Positions 45,311 to 54,201 are shown, counted from the first letter of the stretch. The stretch: DNA of 64,000 nucleotides from Spirochaetales bacterium (GCA_022360655.1 JAKSCK010000240.1:62001-126000), one strand, 5' to 3'. Translations and numbers: made by a program. The notes: generated by a model not told the origin, from the letters alone.

Positions 45311-46435
45311 TTAACCTCCGAGGCGTTCTGGATTCAGAGCTTCCAATTCTGGAAGAACAAATCGCCCGTCTTTCCGAATCAAGACATCGTCAAACCAAAT
45401 CTCCCCACCGCCATGAGCTTCTTCTTGGAGCAGGACAATGTCCCAATGCAGAGAGGAGCGGTTGCCATTGAAGGCATCATCATAGCTGTTGCCAGGAGTG
45501 AAATGGATGCTTCCGCGAATTTTTTCATCAAAGAGCGTGTTGTTGATGGGACGGTCCACATAGGGATTCACACCAATGGCAAATTCTCCCACAAACCGAG
45601 CACCTTCATCGGCATCAAACACGGTGTTGATGCGGTCTGTATCATTGGCGGTGGCTTCCACAATCTTGCCATTTTCAAAACGGAGTTTGATGTCTGTGAA
45701 TTCAAATCCATACAAAATGGACGGTGTGTTGTAAGCAATCACCCCATTCACCGAATCTTTCACGGGGGCCGTGTAAATTTCTCCATCTGGAAGGTTGGCT
45801 TCTCCTGCACAAGGAACCACAGGAATGTCTTTGATGGAAAAGCTTAAATCTGTTTCGCCAGGTCCCAGAATCCGAACCTTATCAGTGCGTTCCATCAGGG
45901 CTTTTAAGGGCTCCATGGCCTTGCCCATCTTCCGATAGTCCACTGTGCTCACCTGGTAATACCAGTCTTCAAAGGCTTCTGTGCTCATACCAGCAGACTG
46001 GGCCATCGCAGGGGTAGGATAGCGAAGCACCACCCAGCGGGTATCTGGAACACGGCATTCAAAATGCACCGGTTTCACATACTTCTCTTTGTAAAGACTC
46101 ATGGCTTCACTTGAGACATCGGAAAGTTCAAGAGCATTCTCTGGTGCTGTGAACCCCACATAGGCGTCCATTTGCTCCATGCGAGCTCTATCAATTTTTG
46201 CGGCCAATTCCAAGGTTTCGGCATTGGCCTCCTTCAACCATTCCCGCAAGGTGACTGGATCTTCCATATCATATATGGGATGGGCTCCCACGGCTTTCGC
46301 AGCCTTTATCACAGCCCTCATCAAAGGGAGTGTGAAAGGATTGTTTCCCTGGACAAGAACCTTTTCCCCAGCCTGAAGAGCCAGGGAATGGTTCACGATG
46401 ATGTGGGCAAGTTTATCGTTTCTAGGATCATGCAT
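45311..46435 (-). CDS. M29-family aminopeptidase
   Basis: 374 residues of the thermophilic-type metallo-aminopeptidases (AmpS/PepS). GEANLPDGEIYTAPVKDSVNG and EFAIGVNPY carry the metal-binding Glu residues, and HWDIVLL the late His. The cytoplasmic enzyme trims N-terminal residues from peptides. It lies 42 bases after folC on the same strand, and its stop codon sits next to the ribosome site of the FHA-GGDEF gene. Confidence 0.92.
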   Translation of the reverse strand: MHDPRNDKLAHIIVNHSLALQAGEKVLVQGNNPFTLPLMRAVIKAAKAVGAHPIYDMEDPVTLREWLKEANAETLELAAKIDRARMEQMDAYVGFTAPENALELSDVSSEAMSLYKEKYVKPVHFECRVPDTRWVVLRYPTPAMAQSAGMSTEAFEDWYYQVSTVDYRKMGKAMEPLKALMERTDKVRILGPGETDLSFSIKDIPVVPCAGEANLPDGEIYTAPVKDSVNGVIAYNTPSILYGFEFTDIKLRFENGKIVEATANDTDRINTVFDADEGARFVGEFAIGVNPYVDRPINNTLFDEKIRGSIHFTPGNSYDDAFNGNRSSLHWDIVLLQEEAHGGGEIWFDDVLIRKDGRFVLPELEALNPERLGG

Positions 46436-46477
46436 AATTTGAGATGATACCCTTGCTTGTCCGTCAGGTGAAGTCCT

Positions 46478-47857
46478 TTATCTTGGGCAAGCCGACCCCT
46501 TCGGGGTAAGGAGGGTGAGTTTTGCAATTTCACCGGCCATAAAAAACGAACCGGTAACCAAAATGGGGCGATTACCCTGGGAGAGAGAGAGCACCCGTTC
46601 CCAAGCCTTTTGCGGTTGTGGAATGAGTTGCACCTTTGCTCCGTATTTTTGAAAGGACTGAGCCACTTCGGGGGGATTGCTGGGCTTAAAGGTTCCGGGG
46701 GTGCTCACCACCACATCCTGAAATCCGTGTTTCCCCTGGGTGAGAATCTTGGCCATGGCCCGGTGATTTTTTCCCAAAGCACATCCAAAAAGAAGGATGG
46801 GTTTTTCATGGCCAGGGACTGTGGAATGAAATGCCTCAAGCAAAGCCTGGATGGAGTGTTTTGTGTGGGCTCCATCCATGAGAATGGGCGGTTCATGGGA
46901 TACCCAATGGAAGCGGCCAGGGAGGCGAACCTCTTCAAGATATTTGGGATTTGGCTTCCATCGTGTGGTATCCCATTTCCAGGATTGGAGGGCATGGAGG
47001 GCCAAGGCCGCATTCTGCGCCTGAACACGGCCTCCCATGGCAAGCCGTAGAGAATCACTGGCTCCTCCCTTCCAGTGAAGGGTCCAATGATGGAACCCTT
47101 CTTGAATTGGACCTTCTTGTATGGATTGTAGCGTGTTCTGGAGAGAATGGAATGTGGATGCTCGTTCTTTGCAGCACTGAGCAAAGATGTGGTTGACTCC
47201 ATGCTTTTGCTGGGAAGAGAACACCAAACTTCCCGTTTTGATGATGCCTGCTTTTTCCATGGCAATCTGGCTCAGTCGTTTCCCTAAAATCTCGGTATGT
47301 TCTTTTTCAATGGGGGTGAGAAGAACCAGTTGAGGTGACTGCACGATGTTTGTGGCATCCAGTCGTCCTCCAAGCCCGGTTTCAAGAACAATGGCATCGC
47401 ATTGGGCATCTCGGAAAAACAGAAAGGCAAAAAGGGTGAGAAGTTCAAAGGTGGTGGCCTTCTCCCCCCCTTCAAGCTGATTCTCAATGTCACCGAGTTT
47501 TTGGAGAAGATTCTGAGCCGTTTTGAGAGCCAATTGTTCTGGGAAGGGGATTCCCATGATGCGAAACCGCTCCCGATAATCCATGAGATGAGGGGAACTG
47601 TAGATGCCAATCCGCTGTTTTCCTCCCTCGGAGAGAAGGGAGGCGCAGTAAGCGGCTGTGGAGCCCTTTCCTTTCGAGCCGGCAATGTGGAGGACGGGAA
47701 GAGCATCCTGAGGGTTACCAAAGGCCTTTCCCAAATGGCGCATGCGATCCAAGCGATATTCTCGTGTGGCTGCACCAGGAGCCAGTCCTTTTTCGAGATT
47801 GGTTCTTCCCTCAAAAAAGGAGAAGACCTCATTAAGGCTTTCGGGACAGGGAATCAT
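46478..47857 (-). CDS. folC: Folylpolyglutamate/dihydrofolate synthase
   Basis: 459 residues. LHIAGSKGKGSTAAYCASLL is the P-loop, YSSPHLMDYRERFRI the substrate segment, and VLETGLGGRLDATNIV the Mur-ligase-type middle motif. It adds glutamates to folates, and in some species to dihydropteroate. It overlaps hisD (ATGA). Length is a little above the usual 430 because of the N-terminus. Confidence 0.93.
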   Translation of the reverse strand: MIPCPESLNEVFSFFEGRTNLEKGLAPGAATREYRLDRMRHLGKAFGNPQDALPVLHIAGSKGKGSTAAYCASLLSEGGKQRIGIYSSPHLMDYRERFRIMGIPFPEQLALKTAQNLLQKLGDIENQLEGGEKATTFELLTLFAFLFFRDAQCDAIVLETGLGGRLDATNIVQSPQLVLLTPIEKEHTEILGKRLSQIAMEKAGIIKTGSLVFSSQQKHGVNHIFAQCCKERASTFHSLQNTLQSIQEGPIQEGFHHWTLHWKGGASDSLRLAMGGRVQAQNAALALHALQSWKWDTTRWKPNPKYLEEVRLPGRFHWVSHEPPILMDGAHTKHSIQALLEAFHSTVPGHEKPILLFGCALGKNHRAMAKILTQGKHGFQDVVVSTPGTFKPSNPPEVAQSFQKYGAKVQLIPQPQKAWERVLSLSQGNRPILVTGSFFMAGEIAKLTLLTPKGSACPR

Positions 47858-49167
47858 GACAGACCCTGAAGATCTGGATGCTGGGTGATGGCCTGTTCAT
47901 GAGCAGGGAAACCCTCATAGGAGGCCAGTCTGGCAGCATGGGGGCCCATTTCCCTCAGAGCTTGAGCTGTGAGGCGAATGACACTGGATTGCTTTTTAAA
48001 ATCCCGAACCGACACACCGGACCAGGTTTTTGCCCGTCCACCAGTAGGAAGTACGGCATTGGCCCCCACCGAATAATTGGCCACGGAGAAGGGGGTGTGT
48101 TCACCAAGGAGGATCTCACCCGCATTGCGAATTCCTGGAAGCTGTTCAAAGGGATCCGCTGTACGTACCTGCAGATGCTCAGTGGCAAAACGATTCACCA
48201 AATCCACGGCTTCATCCATATCCTGTGCAAGCAAGATGCCCCCATAATCCCGAAGAACTTGTGTCACAAAGCTTTGACGGGGTTCAGGGAGTTCTTGAAT
48301 CAATTGCTCTAAGATTTGGCCACATTGCTGAGCCAACGTTTCATCCGGTGTGATGAGCAGGGCTGCTGAATCCGCGCCATGTTCGGCTTCTACCAATAGA
48401 TTGCGGGCAATGTCCTGGGCATCCGGAGTTCCATCAGCAAGGATGATGGATTCAGATGGTCCGGCAGGGAGACCGCAGTCCAACACATCCCCAAGGAGAC
48501 GTTTTGCCGCCGCCACATATTTGCTACCGGGGCCCAGGCATTTATCCACGGCCTGCACGGTTTCTGTTCCATAGGCCAATGCGGCCCAGGCCTGAGCACC
48601 ACCCATGGCATAAACTTCATCCACTCCGCAAAGACGGGCTGTGTAGAGACAGGCCGCATCCACACGGCCCTGTTCATCTGGGGGACTGGCCACGGCCACC
48701 CGGGCCACTCCAGCAATTTTTGCCGGGATGGCCATCATGTAGAGCATGGATGGGAAACTTCCCCGGGCCCGGGGCACATAGAAGGCGGCGGAATCAATGG
48801 GCAGGGTGCGTTCTCCGGCAAATGCCCCAGGACGCACTTCCTTCCATTCAATGCCATCGGGGCACTGGTCGGCATGGTAGCGTCGAACACTTTCCACCGA
48901 ATAGGCAATGGCCTCTTTCAAATCCTGGGGAAGGCTGGCCTCTGCTTCATCAAAATGATGCTGCGGAACACGGATGGAGAGATTGGACGGAGCCTGATCA
49001 AAGCGGGTTGAAAATTCACGTAGAGCGGTGTCTCCGCGATGACGAACCGCATCAATGATGGCCGAAACCGCTTCTGTGCATTCGGCAATATCAATTTCAG
49101 AGCGGGAGAGGAGACGCTCTTGTTCACTTGGGGTCAGTTTGTTCCAACGGCGCAGAGATACAGACAT
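47854..49167 (-). CDS. hisD: Histidinol dehydrogenase
   Basis: 437 residues with PLPIDSAAFYVPRARGSFP-like NAD/substrate region, GPGSKYVAAAKRLL, GPSESIILAD and EAEHGADSAALLITPD with the zinc His/Glu, and VATEHLQ-like FATEHLQV. It performs the last two oxidation steps of histidine synthesis. No other his gene is visible here. A hairpin lies just before its ribosome site (49177-49197). Confidence 0.95.
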   Translation of the reverse strand: MSVSLRRWNKLTPSEQERLLSRSEIDIAECTEAVSAIIDAVRHRGDTALREFSTRFDQAPSNLSIRVPQHHFDEAEASLPQDLKEAIAYSVESVRRYHADQCPDGIEWKEVRPGAFAGERTLPIDSAAFYVPRARGSFPSMLYMMAIPAKIAGVARVAVASPPDEQGRVDAACLYTARLCGVDEVYAMGGAQAWAALAYGTETVQAVDKCLGPGSKYVAAAKRLLGDVLDCGLPAGPSESIILADGTPDAQDIARNLLVEAEHGADSAALLITPDETLAQQCGQILEQLIQELPEPRQSFVTQVLRDYGGILLAQDMDEAVDLVNRFATEHLQVRTADPFEQLPGIRNAGEILLGEHTPFSVANYSVGANAVLPTGGRAKTWSGVSVRDFKKQSSVIRLTAQALREMGPHAARLASYEGFPAHEQAITQHPDLQGLS

Positions 49168-49176
49168 AAGAATCCT

Positions 49177-49197
49177 CCATCCCCGTCTTGGGGATGG
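49177..49197 (-). promoter_or_regulatory. Hairpin overlapping the hisD ribosome-binding region
   Basis: On the minus strand, CCATCCCC, a five-base loop, GGGGATGG and AGGATTCTT before the ATG at 49167. The 3' arm and the Shine-Dalgarno GGAGGA overlap. This could control translation. No leader peptide with His codons was seen. Confidence 0.5.
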
Positions 49198-49276
49198 TGA
49201 TACTCTAGCCGGTGGCCTGCTTCATCTTCAAGCGGCTTGGGAGTTGTGCCCTTGGTGTTTGCATTGGAACATCATC

Positions 49277-49303
49277 ACCCTCAAACGCTGTTTGAGGGTC
49301 GAT
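49277..49303 (-). repeat. GATCGACC hairpin, copy 6 (after the FHA gene)
   Basis: On the minus strand, AATCGACCCTCAAAC, a three-base loop, GTTTGAGGGT. The flank reads AATCGACC rather than GATCGACC, and the stem core is completely different from the GC-rich copies. No T run follows. It is the most divergent member. Confidence 0.7.
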
Positions 49304-49321
49304 TTAATCCTTCCGAAGGCA

Positions 49322-49684
49322 TCAGGCCAGTGAGATTTCAATTCTCCCGCCCAATTTAATGACATCCTCAGGGGACAGGCGAAGAGCCTTGCCTTCTTTC
49401 AAAGGCTTGGCATTGATTTGTGTGCCATTGGTGCTCCCTAAATCTTCAATGTACCAGGCGGTTCGGATGCGGCGGATGATGCAATGCTCTCGAGACACAA
49501 GGGGGTCATCCACCACAATGCCACAATGGGCATCACGACCAATGAGGAGTTGGTCGGCAAGATCAAAACGTTGGCCTCCATGAAGAAGAAAGCGCATTTC
49601 TGATTTCGGGATTCGGGTGAGACGCCGTCCGACAGGGCTTTCACTGATGATGGTTTCGTCCAAAATCTCCTCCTCGAATAGCAT
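49322..49684 (-). CDS. FHA-domain protein
   Basis: 120 residues from ATG 49684, with GAGGG upstream. A single FHA domain (LLIGRDAHCGIVVDDPLVSR, then WYIEDLGSTNGTQINAKPL) binds phosphothreonine peptides. A short N-terminal tail is rich in Glu and contains TIIS, which might be the target of a Ser/Thr kinase. No kinase gene lies nearby. It is divergent from the CheY-like gene. Confidence 0.88.
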   Translation of the reverse strand: MLFEEEILDETIISESPVGRRLTRIPKSEMRFLLHGGQRFDLADQLLIGRDAHCGIVVDDPLVSREHCIIRRIRTAWYIEDLGSTNGTQINAKPLKEGKALRLSPEDVIKLGGRIEISLA

Positions 49685-49789
49685 AGCATGTTCCCTCAAA
49701 ACTGGGGGAACTCCTCATTTGAAGCTGGAAGTGGTTTTCGTGAAATTAGGCTGGGCCTGAGTCGGGGGTTCGCAGTATACTCCTGAGCT

Positions 49790-50227
49790 ATGAAGGCCAG
49801 TGCCGATTACCCAACTGTCAATGCCAAAAATCCTGAAGGGGTTGATCCCTTTGGTAGACCTTATCGTGTTCTCTTGGTTGATGATTCCATGTTTGTTCGT
49901 AAGCAATTAAGCCAAATCCTTTCATCAGAGGGATTTGAAATTCTTGATCAGGCGGAAGATGGAAACCAGGGGTTTATGACCTACAAACAGCATTATCCAG
50001 ATGTGGATTTGGTGACCATGGACATCACCATGCCGAATATGGATGGAATCACCTGTTTGGAAAAAATCTTGGCTTTTGATAAAGAGGCCAAGGTGGTGAT
50101 GATTAGTGCCTTAGGAAAAGAAGACTTGGTTCGTAAGGCTCTTGTCACAGGAGCGAAGAACTTTATTGTGAAGCCCTTGGACCGAAAAAAAGTTCTGGAA
50201 CGAATCCGAGGTGTATTGAAGGGCTAG
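49790..50227 (+). CDS. CheY-like response regulator
   Basis: A 145-residue single receiver domain. Phospho-acceptor Asp78 (TMDITMPNMDG), acidic pair Asp31-Asp32 (LLVDDS), Ser in MISAL and Lys in VKPLD are all present. A 25-residue N-terminal extension precedes the fold. It has no output domain, so it probably interacts with the motor or a kinase. The putative -10 (TATACT, 49776-49781) is only eight bases before the ATG, so the mRNA leader is very short or absent. Confidence 0.92.
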   Translation: MKASADYPTVNAKNPEGVDPFGRPYRVLLVDDSMFVRKQLSQILSSEGFEILDQAEDGNQGFMTYKQHYPDVDLVTMDITMPNMDGITCLEKILAFDKEAKVVMISALGKEDLVRKALVTGAKNFIVKPLDRKKVLERIRGVLKG

Positions 50228-50244
50228 CAACCATAAAGTTCTGC

Positions 50245-50946
50245 TTAGCGAATCAGGACATCCACCTGGAGTTCCTTGGCCCATGTGTTTAATACAGATT
50301 CATCAGGAGCCTCGATGTTTCCCCAATCCGGGTGAAGTGTGATGCCTGGATGATAGACTTGCCATACCCAACGAGAAACATCGTTGGTCCAGGGAATGAG
50401 TTTCTCAAGTATGGTTTTGTCCACAAGGGGGGGAGCCACTGTGGTTCGAAGCTCAAAATCTCCCCCCCAAGATTTCAACAATTCAAGAGATTGACGGAGT
50501 TTTTCTTCCGCATTGTTTTTTTTCCAACCTAGTTGTGGATAATTTTCTGGAAGAGTTTTGAGATCCATGGCCACATAGTCCACAGATTGATTCATCAACA
50601 GTGTTTTAAGGCGTTCCGGGAGAAGGCCTGCTGTATCAATTTTGATGGCCAACCCTTGATTCTTGATGATGTGAATCAGCTCCGGGAGTAAGGGATTGAG
50701 GAGGGGTTCTCCCCCGGATATGGCCACACCTCCCAGACGAGGAGCTCGAAGGGCTAAAAAATCTTGGAATTGCTTCACGCTTGTTCCAAAGTGATTGTCT
50801 GGTGAAGGACGGGCCAATTCTGGGTTGTGGCAGTATGGGCAACAGAGATGGCATCCTGGAAGAAAGATGGCTGCAGCCACCCGGCCGGGAAAGTCCAGCA
50901 GGGTGGTTTTCACCAGGACAAAACTGTCATGAGTGAACAAGGGCAT
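50245..50946 (-). CDS. nrdG: NrdG, radical-SAM activator of class III ribonucleotide reductase
   Basis: 233 residues. The radical SAM motif CX3CX2C is visible in GCHLCCPYCHNPEL; AISGGEPLLNP is the SAM-binding GGE motif. NrdG abstracts the glycyl hydrogen to activate NrdD. It overlaps the upstream glycyl-radical/thioredoxin gene (TAATG), as expected for a tight operon nrdR-nrdD-glycyl domain-nrdG. The glycine it would activate is in that upstream protein (Gly33), not in NrdD itself. Confidence 0.9.
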   Translation of the reverse strand: MPLFTHDSFVLVKTTLLDFPGRVAAAIFLPGCHLCCPYCHNPELARPSPDNHFGTSVKQFQDFLALRAPRLGGVAISGGEPLLNPLLPELIHIIKNQGLAIKIDTAGLLPERLKTLLMNQSVDYVAMDLKTLPENYPQLGWKKNNAEEKLRQSLELLKSWGGDFELRTTVAPPLVDKTILEKLIPWTNDVSRWVWQVYHPGITLHPDWGNIEAPDESVLNTWAKELQVDVLIR

Positions 50947-51449
50947 TAGGCTCCAGTTGCCAAAAGGCTCACACTGGCTTCCATACTGGCTACATCCCGG
51001 CTACGGCCAGTTTCCTGTCCTTTTGCATCAAGAAAGACCACTGTGGGAGCTGCACTAACGTCATAACGCTGGGCTTCTACCATGCCGGATTCTTTGTCCA
51101 CATCAATCTTCCGTCCAGTCATCCCACTCTTCTCCAGCCACTTGGCAACTGGTGGACAGTTGGGACAGGTTTTTCGGAAGAAGTAGAGATAGCTTTCTGT
51201 TCCTTCTTGGCTCAGTGATGTGTTTGGTTCTTGAACCACTTTCAGTTGAGGTGTTTCCTGAACCATATGTTTTTCAAAACGGTTGTAATTCACCCGTTTA
51301 CCGTACTCTTCTTTTTTACCTCGGTTCCAATTTCGGACAGAGCGGTAGTATCCCACAATTCGGGCATAAACCTCTGTTTCGGAGCCTCGAACAGCCTGGC
51401 GCTGTTCTTTGAGTTCATGAATCTGATTGTCAATTTGGGTGACGGTCAT
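50946..51449 (-). CDS. Detached glycyl-radical domain of NrdD fused to a thioredoxin-like domain
   Basis: 167 residues. Residues 24-60 (EVYARIVGYYRSVRNWNRGK) match the C-terminal glycyl-radical segment of class III ribonucleotide reductases, with Gly33 in RIVGYY. Residues about 85-165 form a thioredoxin/glutaredoxin-like domain with C95-P-N-C98 and cis-Pro in SAAPTVVFLD. The upstream nrdD gene ends after its zinc cysteines and lacks a glycyl-radical motif. The two genes overlap by ATGA. The Trx part could supply electrons for the reaction. Confidence 0.88.
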   Translation of the reverse strand: MTVTQIDNQIHELKEQRQAVRGSETEVYARIVGYYRSVRNWNRGKKEEYGKRVNYNRFEKHMVQETPQLKVVQEPNTSLSQEGTESYLYFFRKTCPNCPPVAKWLEKSGMTGRKIDVDKESGMVEAQRYDVSAAPTVVFLDAKGQETGRSRDVASMEASVSLLATGA

Positions 51450-53563
51450 ACGGCTTCCTCCATCTCTTTCTTCTGCTTCTCGAGCACCGCAATCTGGGCG
51501 TCAAGCTCATTCTGTTGCTCACTCCGGCATTTCGGGCAATCATGATGTTCTCCCTCGAGATAACCATGGATGGGGCAAACCGAAAACACTGGAGAAATGG
51601 TGAAATAAGGAAGACGGTATCCAGTCGCAATGGTTTTTACCAATTCGCGACAGGCCTCCCAGTCCTTGATCCGTTCTCCCAAAAATCCGTGAAACACAGT
51701 TCCACCAGTGTATTTTGTTTGCAGGTCATCCTGCAGATCGAGGGCATCAAAAATATCCTGAGTGAAATCAACGGGTAGTTGCGTTGAATTGGTGTAATAA
51801 GGATCGTTTTCACCTGCTGTCACAATGTCGGGATAATGCTTTTTATCGTGACGAGCCAGGCGGTAACTTGTGGATTCGGCAGGAGTGGCTTCCAGATTGA
51901 ACAGCTCTCCTGTCTCCTCCTGGTAGTCTGCCATGCGTCCTCGCATAAAGTCCAAAATATCCAAAGCAAAATTTCTGCCAGTGGGATCTGTGAGGCTTTT
52001 ACCCATGAAATTGAGCAGGCATTCATTCATACCCACTAAACCAATGGTATTGAAGTGGTTGTTCAGATGCTTGAGGTAGCGTTCTGTGTAGGGGAAGAGC
52101 CCGGCTTGGAGAAGGTGGTTGATGACTTTGCGTTTGGCCTGAAGGGATTCTGCGGCAAGATCCATCATGTTGGAAAGCTGTCCATAGAAATCTGCTTCTG
52201 ACTTGGCAAGGTAGCCGATTCGAGGAAGGTTAATGGTGACCACACCAAGGGATCCTGTGAATTCATCCGATCCAAAGAGTCCCCCTCCACGTTTGCGGAG
52301 TTCTCGTTTATCAAGCTGAAGACGGCAGCACATGGAGCGAACATCTTCTGGATTGAGATCTGAGTTCACAAAATTTTGGAAGTAGGGTGTGCCAAATTTA
52401 GCAGTCATTTCAAAAAGAAGGCGGGCATTGGGAGATTCCCAATCAAAATCGGTGGTGATGTTGTAGGTGGGAATGGGGTAGGCAAATCCCCGGCCATTGG
52501 CATCGCCATCCAGCATCAGCTCAATGAAGGCCTTATTGATCATGTCCATTTCAACACGACAATCACCGTAGGTAAAATCCTGTTCTTTGCCACCTACGAT
52601 GGCAGGGCGCTCTCGAAGATCATGCGGGCAAATCCAATCCATGGTGATGTTGGTGAATGGCGCCTGGCTTCCCCATCGAGAGGGGGTATTCACACCAAAG
52701 ATAAAGCTTTGCAGAGCCTGCTTTACAGCCTTGAATTCCAGTTTATCAGCGCGAACAAAGGGGGCAAGGTAGGTATCAAAGCTTGATAATGCCTGTGCTC
52801 CGGCCCATTCATTCTGCATGATTCCCAAAAAATTGACGATTTGGAACATCAGCGTGGACAGATGAGCAGCAGGCTTGGATGAAATTTTCTCTCGAACTCC
52901 TCCAAGGCCTTCGGCGATGAGCTGGCGGAGTGACCAACCGGCACAATAGCCAGAGAACATGGACAGGTCATGAATGTGCATGGCACCTGAACGGTGGGCT
53001 TGGGCCACCTGGGGGGAGTACACATTCTTTAACCAGTAATTTGCCGTCACGGTTCCTGAGTTATGCAGTATGAGTCCACCCAAGGAAAAATTGACATTGG
53101 CGTTCTCATTCACACGCCAGTCAGAACGGGAGAGGTAGCCGTCCATCGTTTCATCGACATCAAGCATCATTTTTTTTGTGGAACGGATATCCTCATGTCG
53201 AGATCGGTAGAGAATATAGGATTTTACAAGATTGGCATCACCATGTTGAACCAGAACCTTCTCCACCAGATCTTGAATCTCTTCCACCGCTGGTACGGAA
53301 TTGGGGTGTCGGTCTTTCATGAAAAACAGGAGCTCTTCTTCTACCTGGCTGGTCAGAGATTCCGCTAATGTCGATTCTTCTTCTGGAGTAATGGCTTTTA
53401 ATGCCCGTGCGATTGCGGATTGAATTCGTGATCGATCATAGCGCACCACGCGACCATCGCGTTTGACAATTCTTTGAACGGGAAAGTCCGTTGTGTCTTG
53501 GTTTGTTCTGGATTGATCCATAAGGGCTTTCCAGTCTGTTGATTCCTTTGATTGTCTTGTCAC
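51446..53563 (-). CDS. nrdD: NrdD, anaerobic ribonucleoside-triphosphate reductase lacking its glycyl-radical tail
   Basis: About 705 residues from GTG 53563, with AGGAG ten bases upstream. An ATP-cone (VQRIVKRDGRVVRYDRSRIQ) precedes the catalytic barrel (GWSLRQLIAEGLGG, QNEWAGAQALSSFDTY, TNITMDW). Near the end CPIHGYLEGEHHDCPKC offers the zinc ligands. The usual RxxGY glycyl-radical motif, which should follow, is absent; the protein ends with a coiled coil. It reduces ribonucleotides under anaerobic conditions if the detached domain completes it. Confidence 0.93.
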   Translation of the reverse strand: MTRQSKESTDWKALMDQSRTNQDTTDFPVQRIVKRDGRVVRYDRSRIQSAIARALKAITPEEESTLAESLTSQVEEELLFFMKDRHPNSVPAVEEIQDLVEKVLVQHGDANLVKSYILYRSRHEDIRSTKKMMLDVDETMDGYLSRSDWRVNENANVNFSLGGLILHNSGTVTANYWLKNVYSPQVAQAHRSGAMHIHDLSMFSGYCAGWSLRQLIAEGLGGVREKISSKPAAHLSTLMFQIVNFLGIMQNEWAGAQALSSFDTYLAPFVRADKLEFKAVKQALQSFIFGVNTPSRWGSQAPFTNITMDWICPHDLRERPAIVGGKEQDFTYGDCRVEMDMINKAFIELMLDGDANGRGFAYPIPTYNITTDFDWESPNARLLFEMTAKFGTPYFQNFVNSDLNPEDVRSMCCRLQLDKRELRKRGGGLFGSDEFTGSLGVVTINLPRIGYLAKSEADFYGQLSNMMDLAAESLQAKRKVINHLLQAGLFPYTERYLKHLNNHFNTIGLVGMNECLLNFMGKSLTDPTGRNFALDILDFMRGRMADYQEETGELFNLEATPAESTSYRLARHDKKHYPDIVTAGENDPYYTNSTQLPVDFTQDIFDALDLQDDLQTKYTGGTVFHGFLGERIKDWEACRELVKTIATGYRLPYFTISPVFSVCPIHGYLEGEHHDCPKCRSEQQNELDAQIAVLEKQKKEMEEAV

Positions 53564-53570
53564 GCTTTGG

Positions 53571-54065
53571 CTACTCCTTGTCGCTTTTGAGGTTTTGGGC
53601 ATTGCCCCTATGTTCTGGAAGGTCATCAATGACTCGAATAAATTCTTTTACATCTTCAAATTGACGATAGACTGAGGCAAAACGGACATAGGCCACTTTG
53701 TCTAAGGGGAAGAGTTTTTCTAAGACAAGGTCTCCGATGGTTTCGCTTCGAATCTCATGGGTGGAACGACTCATCATTGCCGCTTCATCTTCAATGGAAT
53801 GAAGCACGGCCTCAACATCGGTATGGGGAACCGGTCGCTTCTCTAGGGCTCGCATAACACCATATTCGATTTTTTTGACATCAAAGGTTTCTCTTCGTCC
53901 AGAGCGTTTGATGACCATGATGGGGACTTCTTCTATATGCTCATAGGACGTGAATCGGTAGCCGCAATCTAGGCATTCGCGTCGCCGTCTGATGGTGGTT
54001 CCACTTTGGTTTTGACGGGACTCCACAACCTTGTCATCACTTTGTCCACAAAGGGGGCATTTCAC
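53571..54065 (-). CDS. nrdR: NrdR, transcriptional repressor of ribonucleotide reductase genes
   Basis: 164 residues. A zinc ribbon (CPLCGQ and CLDCGYRF) is followed by an ATP-cone with VIKRSGRRETFDVKKIEYG. NrdR senses ATP/dATP and represses nrd operons. It heads the nrdR-nrdD operon, and two sites resembling NrdR boxes lie upstream. Confidence 0.96.
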   Translation of the reverse strand: MKCPLCGQSDDKVVESRQNQSGTTIRRRRECLDCGYRFTSYEHIEEVPIMVIKRSGRRETFDVKKIEYGVMRALEKRPVPHTDVEAVLHSIEDEAAMMSRSTHEIRSETIGDLVLEKLFPLDKVAYVRFASVYRQFEDVKEFIRVIDDLPEHRGNAQNLKSDKE

Positions 54066-54175
54066 TTTGCTTTTCTCTCCATAAGCAAATTAAGTAATCA
54101 ACCGTTCTCAATTGATTGCACAATAAAGACCCACACATAACTCTCTGCACCAGCTGGAAATGCGGGCAGACATGC

Positions 54176-54201
54176 AAAAAAAGAAGATCCACGATCTTCT
54201 T
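54176..54201 (-). terminator. Terminator-like hairpin in the nrdR leader
   Basis: On the minus strand, AAGAAGATC, GTG, GATCTTCTT and then TTTTT. It lies between the NrdR-box promoter and the nrdR start. Either it is a leader attenuator, or the main promoter is further downstream. Confidence 0.65.

Noticed and set aside
44347-45313. Frameshift fusion between the M29 peptidase and the GGDEF gene
   Set aside because: The peptidase has a normal C-terminal end and stop, and the GGDEF frame has its own ribosome site, so a CTG start explains the data better.
54066-54175. Cobalamin riboswitch before nrdR
   Set aside because: No B12-box-like core or multi-stem structure could be recognised, and the enzyme is class III, which does not use B12.
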